The translations under genes were made by a program, and so were the position numbers. DNA of 46,306 bases from Actinomycetota bacterium (lineage in GTDB: Bacteria; Actinomycetota; Acidimicrobiia; Acidimicrobiales; VFJN01): NCBI GenBank assembly GCA_009886035.1, contig VFJN01000049.1, positions 1 to 46,306 of the forward strand, in the 5' to 3' direction. Positions 9,380-18,757 of this stretch are shown piece by piece; positions within the stretch are counted from its first letter, which is position 1, and every line of letters starts with the position of its first letter. The notes beneath the pieces are model-generated. The model was not told the DNA's origin and did not search any database. It was given only the letters and a program-made list of their open reading frames with translations.

Positions 9380-9386
9380 ACCGGCA

Positions 9387-10418
9387 ATGGCCCCCGGCAC
9401 CACCGTGGATCTCGCCTTCGCCGGGGCCGGGTGGATTGCCGCCGTCCACGGTTACGCGGCGCGCCAGGTGCCGGGCCTGCAGATCACCAAGGTCGCATCC
9501 CGCGACCCTGTCCACGCGGCGGCGGCGGCCGAACGGATGGGGGCCGAGCCCTGCACCTACGATGACCTCCCCGCCGAGGCCCACGGGGTGGTGGTGTGCA
9601 CTCCACCGGCCCTGCACCTCGACCATGCTCTGCACGCCATCGAGCGGGGGGCGGGAGTGCTCATCGAAAAGCCGTTGTGCACCACCCTCGCCGACGCCGA
9701 TGTGCTGGTGGCGGCGGCGGCGTCCGGCGCCCAGATCGCCTATGGGGAAAACCTGCTCCACGCCCCCATCGTGCGCCTCGCCCTGAGCCACACCAACCAG
9801 TTGCAGGCCATCGATCTGGTGGAGGTGCGGGCCCTCCAAGGGCGCCCTTCCTGGGGCGATTTCCTCACCGAGGGCTGGGGCGGCGGGGTGCTCTTCGACC
9901 TCGGCGTACACCCGCTCGCCGTGGCCCTCGCACTGGCCGCCCCGGCGGTACCGGTGGAGATACGAGCCACCCTCGTCGGCGCAGCAGACCATCCGGTAGA
10001 CGAGCATGCCGAGGTGACAATCCACTTCGACTCGGGCCTGCTTGCCCGGGTCACCGCCAGTTGGCGCCACGGCGATTCCCCCCTCTGGGATGCCCAGATA
10101 TCCGCCCCCGATGGGGTGGTGCGGATGGAATTACTCCCCACCCGGCTCCTTGAGCGCAACGGCGTGGAAGTGCCGCTGCCCGGGATCGGTCAGGGCGTAC
10201 CGGCCCAACTCGAAGAATTCGGCTACCTCCCGCAGATCGAATCCTTCGCCCTCGACCTCCAACAGCACCAAGCACCATCACTCGGCGCCGCCTTCGGACG
10301 CTCGGTTCTCGACCTCGTCTGTGCTGCCTACACCTCCGCCGGTCAGCACAGCGCATGGGTCGACCTCCCCTTCGGCGGCTCACGACAACAGACCCCGCTA
10401 CAACTCTGGAAGGGGTGA
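9387..10418 (+). CDS. Gfo/Idh/MocA family oxidoreductase
   Basis: 'AFAGAGWIAAVHGYAARQVPGLQITKVASRDP' Rossmann motif; 'GVLIEKPLCTTLADADVL' (EKP). Confidence 0.9.
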   Translation: MAPGTTVDLAFAGAGWIAAVHGYAARQVPGLQITKVASRDPVHAAAAAERMGAEPCTYDDLPAEAHGVVVCTPPALHLDHALHAIERGAGVLIEKPLCTTLADADVLVAAAASGAQIAYGENLLHAPIVRLALSHTNQLQAIDLVEVRALQGRPSWGDFLTEGWGGGVLFDLGVHPLAVALALAAPAVPVEIRATLVGAADHPVDEHAEVTIHFDSGLLARVTASWRHGDSPLWDAQISAPDGVVRMELLPTRLLERNGVEVPLPGIGQGVPAQLEEFGYLPQIESFALDLQQHQAPSLGAAFGRSVLDLVCAAYTSAGQHSAWVDLPFGGSRQQTPLQLWKG

Positions 10419-10485
10419 GGATGGGCACCGCGAGGACCGGTGCCCATGTGAGCATTCTCGTGCCACTCCGATAAGTTCGATACTC

Positions 10486-12246
10486 GTGACAAAAGCCCAG
10501 TCGAAGCAAGGAATGATGCGCCGGGGCGGCGCCTTGCTCTGGTTGTCAGTACGAACCCAAGCCGGCCCGTTCACGATCTCCATCGTGGGGGCCACATTGT
10601 TTGCGGTCATGGCGGTCGGCGGCACCGTGATTCTCGGCCGAATAACCGACCAGGTAATCATCCCCGCCTTCGAGGAAGGAGGCGTGTCGCACCGTGCTGT
10701 CGCCATCGCGGCCGCCGCCGTGATGGCTGCCTCACTCCTGCGAATCGCAGGAGTGGTCATGCGCCGCTACTTCGGGCAGATGGCCCAGCGGCGCATGCAG
10801 ATGCTGTGGTTCACGCGGGTAACGGACCGCTACCTCGCCGTGCCCCTCAGTTGGTTCGATGATCGCCCCACCGGCCAACTACTCGCCCATGCCGACGCCG
10901 ACTGCGAACGTTCCACCATCGCCATGCAGCCGTTACCGTTCTCCATCGGAGTGCTCGTCATCATCGCCGTGTCGATGACACTGCTGGCCTTCGTGGATCC
11001 CGTGTTGTTGGCGGTGGCGATCGGCCTGTTTCCCGGCCTCGCCCTCATCAACAAGGCCTATACCAAGCGGGTGGAGGGCCCCGCCGCCGCCACCCAGGCC
11101 CGGGTGGGCGACGTATCGGCCGTGGCCCATGAAAGCTTCGAGGCCGCCCTCTTAGTAAAGACGCTCGGACTCGAGAACCGCGAAGTGGCTCGCCTTGAGA
11201 ACAAAGCCGACCAACTCCGTCAGGAGCGACTCATCGTGGGGCGCCTGCGAGCCGGCTTCGAACCAGGGCTCGACGCGTTGCCCAGCCTCGGGACGATCGC
11301 TCTGCTCTGGCTCGGAGCGGGACGACTCGCCAGCGGTGCCATCACCACCGGGGAACTTGTGCAGGCCATGGTGCTTTTCGGCATCTTGGCGTTCCCCTTT
11401 CGCATCGTGGGCTTCCTCCTCGAAGAGCTTCCCCGGGCAGTGGTGGCCAACGAACGGGTTCAGGAAGTGCTGGCCGCTCCCGAACGGGTAATCCCCACCA
11501 CGACCGTGGCTCTCCCCGACGGCCCGGTGGATGTGGTGCTCGATGCGGTGAGCTTTGCCCACGGCCCCGACACGGTGGTCAAGGAAGTCTCGGTCCGCAT
11601 CGCCCCCGGCGAGGTGGTGGCTCTGGTGGGAGCCACCGGTGCCGGCAAGAGCACCCTGTGCAGCCTCATCGCCCACCTGATCGACCCCGATAGCGGATCG
11701 GTCCTCATCGGCGGCGTGCCCATCCTGGAGACGGACCCGGTCGAGTTCCACCGGGCCACCGCCTTGGTGTTCCAGGAGAGTTTCCTCTTCTCCGACACGG
11801 TACGAGAGAACCTCACGATGGGTGACGACATCGATGACGACGTGATCTTCGCCGCCCTCGACATCGCCAGAGCCCGCACCTTCGTGGAACGGCTGCCCCA
11901 TGGGCTCGACGACGAACTCGGCGAGCGGGGTGTCACCCTGTCGGGCGGCCAACGCCAACGCCTTTCCCTGGCCCGCGCCTTGCTCCGGCAGCCCCGCGTC
12001 CTCGTGCTCGATGATGCCACGTCGGCGGTAGACGCCACCGTAGAGCGGGCCATCCTCGACGGGTTACGCCACTCGGTCGCCGCCACCACGGTGATCGTGG
12101 CCCATCGGATCTCCACCATCGCCCTGGCTGATCGCGTGCTCATGCTCGATGGCGGCCGCATTACCGCGGAGGGCACCCACCGCGAACTCCTCTCCCAGCC
12201 CACCTACGCCGCCTTAGTGCGGGCCTACGAACAGGCCCCGCAATGA
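10486..12246 (+). CDS. ABC exporter half-transporter (permease-ATPase), subunit 1
   Basis: TM domain plus Walker A GATGAGKST, signature LSGGQRQ, Walker B VLVLDDATS. GTG start inferred. Confidence 0.9.
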   Translation: MTKAQSKQGMMRRGGALLWLSVRTQAGPFTISIVGATLFAVMAVGGTVILGRITDQVIIPAFEEGGVSHRAVAIAAAAVMAASLLRIAGVVMRRYFGQMAQRRMQMLWFTRVTDRYLAVPLSWFDDRPTGQLLAHADADCERSTIAMQPLPFSIGVLVIIAVSMTLLAFVDPVLLAVAIGLFPGLALINKAYTKRVEGPAAATQARVGDVSAVAHESFEAALLVKTLGLENREVARLENKADQLRQERLIVGRLRAGFEPGLDALPSLGTIALLWLGAGRLASGAITTGELVQAMVLFGILAFPFRIVGFLLEELPRAVVANERVQEVLAAPERVIPTTTVALPDGPVDVVLDAVSFAHGPDTVVKEVSVRIAPGEVVALVGATGAGKSTLCSLIAHLIDPDSGSVLIGGVPILETDPVEFHRATALVFQESFLFSDTVRENLTMGDDIDDDVIFAALDIARARTFVERLPHGLDDELGERGVTLSGGQRQRLSLARALLRQPRVLVLDDATSAVDATVERAILDGLRHSVAATTVIVAHRISTIALADRVLMLDGGRITAEGTHRELLSQPTYAALVRAYEQAPQ

Positions 12247-14147
12247 GCTACCCCGACGAAGACCTCGGAGCACTGGAAGAACTCGACGCCATTGTGGATG
12301 TGCTCGTGGATTCGGCTCCCCCCGGTAGCCACGACCAGGAACGCCGTCACAGCATCATCAGCGACGAAGAGGAAGCACTGCGGGATGCGGGCGCCATCGC
12401 CGTGCTCCGGCGGGGGTTGGCCATCACCCCCGAACTGCGGCAAGGCGTGACCCTCACCATCGCGCTGGCGGCGGCCACCGCCCTCGGCAAACTTGCCGTA
12501 CCCATTCTCATCCAGCAGATCCTCGACCGCGGGGTGTACGGAGCCAATGGGTACCGCCCCGGCTTTGTGGCCGCCGCCTGCGGTGGCGCGTCGGTGGGCA
12601 TCATCGTTCTCTACTTCATCAGCCGGGCCACCTTCCTCAGACTGGTCCGCTCAGCGGAGGCGAGCCTGCTCGGTCTTCGGGTTCGTACCTTCCGCCATAT
12701 CCAACAACTCTCCCTGGCCGACCACGTAGAACAGCGGCGCGGCGCCCTGGTGGCGCGGGTAACCAGCGACATCGAAACCCTGGCCCAGTTCACCGAATGG
12801 GGCGCGGTCGCCTGGATCGTGGACACCGTGCTCATCATCACCACCATCGGCGTGATGTTCATCTACTCACCCCCCCTCACCGCGGTGGTGGTCGCCGTGT
12901 TTCTGCCGCTCCTCCCCGCCCTGGGGTATCTGCAGCGACGCCAATTGGCGGCCTACGACGAACTGCGCAACGCCGTGGGGGGCACGCTGTCGGAGGTGTC
13001 CGAACTCGTAACCGGCGCGCCGCTGGTGCTGGCCTACGGGCTGCAGCGTCGGACGCGCCGGCGTCTCGATAAGGCCATCCGAACGCAGTACAAAGCCCAG
13101 ATGGGGGCGGCGAAATGGTTTGCCATCATGTTCCCGCTGTCGGACTTCTTCGGAGCCCTGACCCTGGCCACGGTCATCTCCGTGGGCGCCCTCAACGGCC
13201 CCGCCTGGGGGCTCAACCTGGGAAAACTCGTTGCCTTTGTGTTCCTGGTGAACCTGCTGCTCGCCCCTATCGCTGAACTGAGCGAGATCCTTGACCAAAC
13301 CCAGACCGCCATCGCGGGTTGGCGGAAGATCCTTGGGGTCCTCGCCACTCCCATCGATGTCACGGAACCGGAGAACGGCGCCACCCTCCCCGACGGTCCC
13401 CTCGCGGTGGACTTCGAGGGCCTTCGGTTCTCCTACCGCACCGGCGACGAAGTGCTCCGGGGCATCGACCTTCACCTCACGCCGGGGGCCTATGTGGCGG
13501 TGGTGGGCGAAACCGGTTCGGGCAAGACCACCATCGCCAAACTCCTGTGCCGACTAGCCGACCCCACCATGGGAACCCTGCGAGTCGGGGGTACCGACCT
13601 CCGCCTGGTGGCTCCGGAGTCGCGTCGATCGGCCGTGCGCATGGTGCCTCAAGATGGCTTTCTCTTCGATACGACCATTGCCGAAAACGTGCGGGTCGGC
13701 GCACCCGAGACGACCGACGAGGAGATCCGATCCGCCTTCGAGTCGCTCGGCCTCGGCGGCTGGCTGGAGGACGTCCCCGGAGGACTCCACGCACCGGTAG
13801 GCGAACGGGGCACCAGCCTGTCAGTGGGCGAACGCCAACTCGTGGCCCTCGCCCGGGCGCAACTCGGAAATCCCGGGCTGCTGGTGCTCGACGAAGCCAC
13901 CTCCTCGGTGGACCCGAAGACCGAACAAGCCCTGACCGAAGCGCTCGAACGGTTGACCACCGGCCGCACGGTGGTGAATATCGCCCACCGTCTGTCCTCC
14001 GCCGAGCGAGCGGACCTCGTGGTGGTGGTGGACAACGGCCGCGTGGTGGAAACCGGCACCCATGCCGAATTAGTCGCCGCCGGTGGCACCTACGCGGCGC
14101 TCTACTCGAGTTGGCTCGGCAACACGAGAGTGCTCAGCGGCGACTGA
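12243..14147 (+). CDS. ABC exporter half-transporter (permease-ATPase), subunit 2
   Basis: TM domain plus Walker A GETGSGKTT, signature LSVGERQ, Walker B LLVLDEATS. ATGA overlap with subunit 1. Confidence 0.9.
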   Translation: MSYPDEDLGALEELDAIVDVLVDSAPPGSHDQERRHSIISDEEEALRDAGAIAVLRRGLAITPELRQGVTLTIALAAATALGKLAVPILIQQILDRGVYGANGYRPGFVAAACGGASVGIIVLYFISRATFLRLVRSAEASLLGLRVRTFRHIQQLSLADHVEQRRGALVARVTSDIETLAQFTEWGAVAWIVDTVLIITTIGVMFIYSPPLTAVVVAVFLPLLPALGYLQRRQLAAYDELRNAVGGTLSEVSELVTGAPLVLAYGLQRRTRRRLDKAIRTQYKAQMGAAKWFAIMFPLSDFFGALTLATVISVGALNGPAWGLNLGKLVAFVFLVNLLLAPIAELSEILDQTQTAIAGWRKILGVLATPIDVTEPENGATLPDGPLAVDFEGLRFSYRTGDEVLRGIDLHLTPGAYVAVVGETGSGKTTIAKLLCRLADPTMGTLRVGGTDLRLVAPESRRSAVRMVPQDGFLFDTTIAENVRVGAPETTDEEIRSAFESLGLGGWLEDVPGGLHAPVGERGTSLSVGERQLVALARAQLGNPGLLVLDEATSSVDPKTEQALTEALERLTTGRTVVNIAHRLSSAERADLVVVVDNGRVVETGTHAELVAAGGTYAALYSSWLGNTRVLSGD

Positions 14148-14164
14148 GGTGACAGGCTCAGGGG

Positions 14165-14812
14165 ATGTCCGACATCGACGTCTCCGCCGCCGACCACCTC
14201 CTCAAGACCACCAAGCAGGTGCGCCAACGCCTCGACCTCACCCGACCGGTTCCCCCCGAACTGATTTTGGAGTGCATCGATGTGGCGAGCCACGCCCCCA
14301 TGGGCGGCAACCAGGAGCGCAACCGTTGGTTGGTGATCGACGATCCCGAGCTGAAGGCGGCTATCGCCGAGCCCTATCAGGCCGTGGGTCGGCCCTATCT
14401 CGCCGCCGGGGCCGACAGTACCGCTACTGACCGTCAGAAACGGGTCATCGACTCGGCGTCGTTCCTCGTTGAGCACATCGCGGAGGTGCCCACCATGGTC
14501 CTCGCTCTCCGGCTCGATCGCCTCCCCGAGACAGCCCAAAACTTCGAGGTGGCCGGCTATCACGGATCGGTGGCGCCGGGCGTCTGGAGCTTCCAACTGG
14601 CAGCGCGCGCCCGCGGCCTCGGATCGGCATGGACCACCTTCCACCTCGTCCACGAACAACAGGTGGCCGAGTTGTTGGGTATCCCCGCCACCGTCACCCA
14701 GATCGCGCTGCTGCCGGTTGCCTATTACACCGGCGACACTTTCTCGCCCGCCCCGCGCCGCCCGGCGGCGGAGATCACCTACTTCAACCGGTGGAAGAAC
14801 CCTCCCTCCTAG
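14165..14812 (+). CDS. Nitroreductase family protein
   Basis: 'ASHAPMGGNQERNRWLVIDDPELKAAI' FMN-binding pattern; 'GSVAPGVWSFQLAARARGLGSAWTT'. Confidence 0.9.
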   Translation: MSDIDVSAADHLLKTTKQVRQRLDLTRPVPPELILECIDVASHAPMGGNQERNRWLVIDDPELKAAIAEPYQAVGRPYLAAGADSTATDRQKRVIDSASFLVEHIAEVPTMVLALRLDRLPETAQNFEVAGYHGSVAPGVWSFQLAARARGLGSAWTTFHLVHEQQVAELLGIPATVTQIALLPVAYYTGDTFSPAPRRPAAEITYFNRWKNPPS

Positions 14813-14843
14813 CCCCCCGCAATCAACCCTTGGCGCCCGGGCG

Positions 14844-15515
14844 TCAGTCGACCCCGATCAAACGCTCCCGTATCCACCGCCCGGCGTGGGTGCGGAGTTG
14901 CTCCCCCGCCTCGGACAACAGGTGGCCGGCGCCTTCACACACCACCACTTCGGCGGGCCCGCCCACCAGTTCCGCCACCACCTCGCTGGCGGCCAGCGGA
15001 AGGATCTCATCACGATCCCCGTGGAAGGCAAGCAAAGGAGCCGTCATTTCCCCCGCCTGTTCGCAGCCCGCCGACTGGGTGGCGAAGGTGACCACCCCTT
15101 TCACCCACTCTCCCATCGCCAGGGCTGCCCGCACGGCGACCGCCCCGCCGAAACTGTGCCCGCCCGTCACAAAACGCTGCGCCCCGCCCCGAGCCGCCAG
15201 ATCGGCCACCGCCAGCAAATCGAGGGTACAGAGGTCCATGTCGTTCGGACGTCGCCACCCCACGCGCACGACCCCGATCCCACTGCCGGCCGAGGCCAAC
15301 TCATCGCCGAGCCAGTGATACAGGCCGTCGGCCGGCCCTAGCAGCCCCCCCATGGCCCCCCCGCCCAGGATGACCGCGGCGGGGGCATCGGGGTCACCGT
15401 GCCACAACACCGTGAGCAGCCCGCGCATCGTGAACACCTCGAGATGGCGCAGGGTAGGGGTGATCACCAACTCTTGACGGGCCAAGGACTCCAGCTGATC
15501 CAGTGGCGATGTCAT
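14844..15515 (-). CDS. Alpha/beta hydrolase family protein
   Basis: 'GGHSFGGAVAVRAA' nucleophile elbow; 'LAFHGDRDEILPL'; 'GAGHLLSEA'. Confidence 0.85.
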   Translation of the reverse strand: MTSPLDQLESLARQELVITPTLRHLEVFTMRGLLTVLWHGDPDAPAAVILGGGAMGGLLGPADGLYHWLGDELASAGSGIGVVRVGWRRPNDMDLCTLDLLAVADLAARGGAQRFVTGGHSFGGAVAVRAALAMGEWVKGVVTFATQSAGCEQAGEMTAPLLAFHGDRDEILPLAASEVVAELVGGPAEVVVCEGAGHLLSEAGEQLRTHAGRWIRERLIGVD

Positions 15516-15521
15516 GAGGCT

Positions 15522-15692
15522 CTAGCGCACTCGCGATGCCGACGCGACGATGGCCTCAACCTCGATCTCCACCTTCCAGCGGGGATCGAGGAGAGCGGCC
15601 ACCATCACGCCGTCCCCCACCCTCATCGCGCGGCGGTAGCCGACCGTCTGCTCATAGGGCGACCCCGAGGAAATATGCTGTCGTTCGTTCAT
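15522..15692 (-). pseudogene. Internally deleted RidA-family protein remnant (56 aa)
   Basis: Translation MNERQHISSGSPYEQTVGYRRAMRVGDGVMVAALLDPRWKVEIEVEAIVASASRVR joins a RidA N-terminus to a RidA C-terminus with no middle. Confidence 0.7.
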
Positions 15693-15744
15693 CTCGCCAA
15701 TCTACCGCTGGCCTGCCACGGCCATCGTCGGCCATCCTGGGGGG

Positions 15745-16395
15745 GTGACACTCTACGCACGAGCCCGTGATGTGGCCGCCGCCATGACCCACCGGGGATG
15801 GCAGGCCCTCGTGTGGGCCGGCACGGTGGGCCCCCAGGACCGGGTGGCTCAGCGCTATGGCGAGTTCGGAACCGGTGCCTTCATGGCGTTCCCCCCGGGT
15901 GACATCTTCGGGGAGGAGCACATTGCGCTCGGGCCGGGGTGCATGATCGGCGCTCAGGTAAGTCTTTCGGTGGGCATGGCCCCGGGGCTACCCCTCCCGG
16001 ATGGGATCACCACTCCGGTGCTGCGCATCGGTGCCCGCACCTCGATCGGCCGAGCAAGCCATGTGGTGGCCCACCGATCGATCGTGATCGGCGACGACGT
16101 GATGACCGGACCGCGCTGCTACATCACCGACCAAAACCACGTCTACACCGACCCCACCATCCCCGTTGGCCAGCAATGGCCCGCCAACGATCCCGTCGTG
16201 GTGGGCGACGGCTCCTGGCTGGGCGTGGGCAGCGTGGTGCTGCCCGGCACCCACCTCGGCCGCAACACCGTGGTGGCGGCCGGAGCGGTGGTACGTGGCC
16301 GCTTTCCTGACCACGCTGTCCTGGCGGGCGTGCCCGCCCAACTGATCCGGTGTTACGACCCCGCCACCGGATGGCAGCCCGAGCGCTCCCGCTAG
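15745..16395 (+). CDS. Acyltransferase, left-handed beta-helix (hexapeptide repeat)
   Basis: Hexapeptide repeats '..IGARTSIGRASHVVAHRSIVIGDDVMTGPRCYITDQNHVY..' and 'GRNTVVAAGAVVRGRFPDHAVLAGVPAQLI'. Confidence 0.9.
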   Translation: MTLYARARDVAAAMTHRGWQALVWAGTVGPQDRVAQRYGEFGTGAFMAFPPGDIFGEEHIALGPGCMIGAQVSLSVGMAPGLPLPDGITTPVLRIGARTSIGRASHVVAHRSIVIGDDVMTGPRCYITDQNHVYTDPTIPVGQQWPANDPVVVGDGSWLGVGSVVLPGTHLGRNTVVAAGAVVRGRFPDHAVLAGVPAQLIRCYDPATGWQPERSR

Positions 16396-16465
16396 TCCAC
16401 CGCGCCCTGTCACCCCCAACCCCCTCGATCCGACCGCGCCCCTACCGTCCTCCTAGGGTGCACCG

Positions 16466-17185
16466 ATGCATCCCGCCGACGCCGTCATCGCTCTGCTGGT
16501 GATGGCGGGGGCGTGTGCCCTGCAGGGCTCACTCGGCTTCGGTGCCAATCTCGTTGCCGCGCCCATACTCGTGTTGCTCCACGAGAATTTCGTGCCCGGG
16601 CCCATCATCGTGGCCACCGCCGTGCTCAACCTCCTCGTGATGCGCCGGGAGGGTCCCCAACGGGTGGACCGCACCATCAACTCCGCTATCGCTGGTCAGA
16701 TCCTGGGCATCATTTCCGCCGGCATCGCCCTGAAACTGCTCGCCCAGAAACCACTCTCCTTGCTCTTCGCCGGCCTGATTCTGCTGGCGGTGGCCCTCAG
16801 TGCCGCCGGCTGGAGTCTTGCCAAGACCCACGCCAACCTGGCGGCAGTCGGGCTGCTGTCGGGCTTCATGGGCACCGTGTCGGGGGTGGGCGGCCCACCG
16901 ATTGCCCTGGCGTACCACGAGGCCGAAGCCCCCATTTTGCGTCCCACCCTGGCCCGCTTTTTCACCGTCGGGAACCTGGTGGCCATCCCCACCCTCATCG
17001 TGTTGGGCCGACTCGACCAGTCTGACCTGCTCGCCATCGCGGTTCTCGTGCCGGGCGCGCTCGTCGGTTACGCCCTGTCGAACCGGTTGGCCCATCGCCT
17101 CGACCATCGCTCCGTTCGACCGCTCATCCTCGGCCTGTCCTTCCTCGCCGCCATCGCCGTGATCGTGCGCACCCTCTTCGCCTAG
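16466..17185 (+). CDS. Sulfite exporter TauE/SafE family membrane protein
   Basis: Multi-TM with 'LQGSLGFGANLVAAPILVLL' and 'GFMGTVSGVGGPPIALAYH'. Confidence 0.9.
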   Translation: MHPADAVIALLVMAGACALQGSLGFGANLVAAPILVLLHENFVPGPIIVATAVLNLLVMRREGPQRVDRTINSAIAGQILGIISAGIALKLLAQKPLSLLFAGLILLAVALSAAGWSLAKTHANLAAVGLLSGFMGTVSGVGGPPIALAYHEAEAPILRPTLARFFTVGNLVAIPTLIVLGRLDQSDLLAIAVLVPGALVGYALSNRLAHRLDHRSVRPLILGLSFLAAIAVIVRTLFA

Positions 17186-17226
17186 CCACCCCGCCGCGGG
17201 GTTCGCCGGCCCATAACCTCTTCGGG

Positions 17227-18213
17227 ATGGAGGAAATCCCGGTAATCGATGTCACCGCGCTCGTCACCGGAGGTGGTGATACCACCCCGGTGGCCGAGGC
17301 CCTCGACCGGGCCTGCCGGGAACACGGGTTCTTTTATGTGTCGGGCCACGGTGTCTCAGCCGACCTGCAAGCCCGCCTCCACCGCGAGGCCCGTGCTTTC
17401 TTCGCCCTTCCCGAAGCCAGCAAAGCGGCGGTGTCGATGGCCAGCGGTGGCCGGGCCTGGCGGGGCTGGTTCCCCTTCGAGGGCGAGCTCACCTCCGGCA
17501 CGCCCGACCGAAAGGAGGGCATCTATTTCGGAGCCGAGTTGGGCCCCGAGGATCCGCGGGTGCAGGCGGGCACACCGCTCCACGGCCCCAACCGCTTTCC
17601 CCCGGACGTGCCGAACCTGCGCGGCGCGGTACTCGACTACCTCCACGCCCTCACCGCCTTGGGCCATGCCCTGATGCGGGGGCTGGCGCTGGGCCTGGGC
17701 CTCAGTGCCCCTTGGTTCGACGATCACCTCACGGCCGATCCGCTCACCCTCTTTCGCATCTTCCGCTATCCCCCCGAGGTTGGTCGGCCCCACCCCCGCT
17801 GGGGGGTAGCGGAGCACACCGACTACGGCCTGCTCACCATCCTGGGCCAGGACACCGGCGGCGGTCTGCAGGTGCACACCCCCGATGGCTGGATTGATGC
17901 CAATCCTCTCCCTGACACCTTCGTGTGCAATCTCGGCGACATGCTCGAACGCATGACCAGCGGCCGGTACCGCTCCACCCCCCATCGAGTGCGCAACACC
18001 GGCCCGAGCGATCGGCTCTCCTTTCCCTTCTTCTTCGACCCGTCCTGGAACGCCGAGGTGCTGCCCATACCTCTAGGCCACGAAACCCCCCGCCAGGCCC
18101 GCGCCCGCTGGGATGGGGAAGATGTGCACGCCATCACCGGAACCTACGGCGAGTACCTCTGGGCCAAGGTGGGCCGGGTATTCCCTGATCTGCGGGCCGA
18201 CACCGCTCCTTAG
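17227..18213 (+). CDS. Isopenicillin N synthase family 2-oxoglutarate/Fe(II) dioxygenase
   Basis: 'IPVIDVTALV', 'HGFFYVSGHGV', 'EHTDYGLLTIL', 'STPHRVRNTGPSDRLSFPFFF'. Confidence 0.95.
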   Translation: MEEIPVIDVTALVTGGGDTTPVAEALDRACREHGFFYVSGHGVSADLQARLHREARAFFALPEASKAAVSMASGGRAWRGWFPFEGELTSGTPDRKEGIYFGAELGPEDPRVQAGTPLHGPNRFPPDVPNLRGAVLDYLHALTALGHALMRGLALGLGLSAPWFDDHLTADPLTLFRIFRYPPEVGRPHPRWGVAEHTDYGLLTILGQDTGGGLQVHTPDGWIDANPLPDTFVCNLGDMLERMTSGRYRSTPHRVRNTGPSDRLSFPFFFDPSWNAEVLPIPLGHETPRQARARWDGEDVHAITGTYGEYLWAKVGRVFPDLRADTAP

Positions 18214-18757
18214 TGATCCTCGGATGACGTCCCACCCGGCGCCGGCGGCCGGCCACGCCAGGATACCTCCGCCCCGATCTCGGTCCCGGCCCCCACGCTC
18301 CCCCATCCGGGCCACGCTGGTGCGATCGCTCACCCCGGTGGCGGTAGCCACCAGCACTGTTCCCACGGGCTCGATCCGACGACGGCGAGCGGCGCGTCAT
18401 TCCCCTTGACGGATCGCGCTCGGGGCGCGATGTTCATTGGAGGAATCCGGGGGGAAGGGGTTGCCCACTCCGCTCGGATCTCGTCGCACCAGGCACCGAA
18501 AGGGGGTCCTGAGAATGCATGTCGGATCTGAGACCATGGAGCGCTCTCCGCCCGCTCAGTAACTCGCTGGCGTCGGTGTCGACGTACCTGGCGGACCCGC
18601 CCACCGTATGCAGCACGCTCAGTCGGCTGCCGCCGCGGGACTCGCAAATGGCCTCGACCTTCACCGATGCTGGCCGATGAGGCCGGGCCTCGGCAGCGCG
18701 GCGGATCTGTTCAGATCCGTGCCCGCTGCCGGGGCCTCGTCGCGTGGGGTCGTGGTC

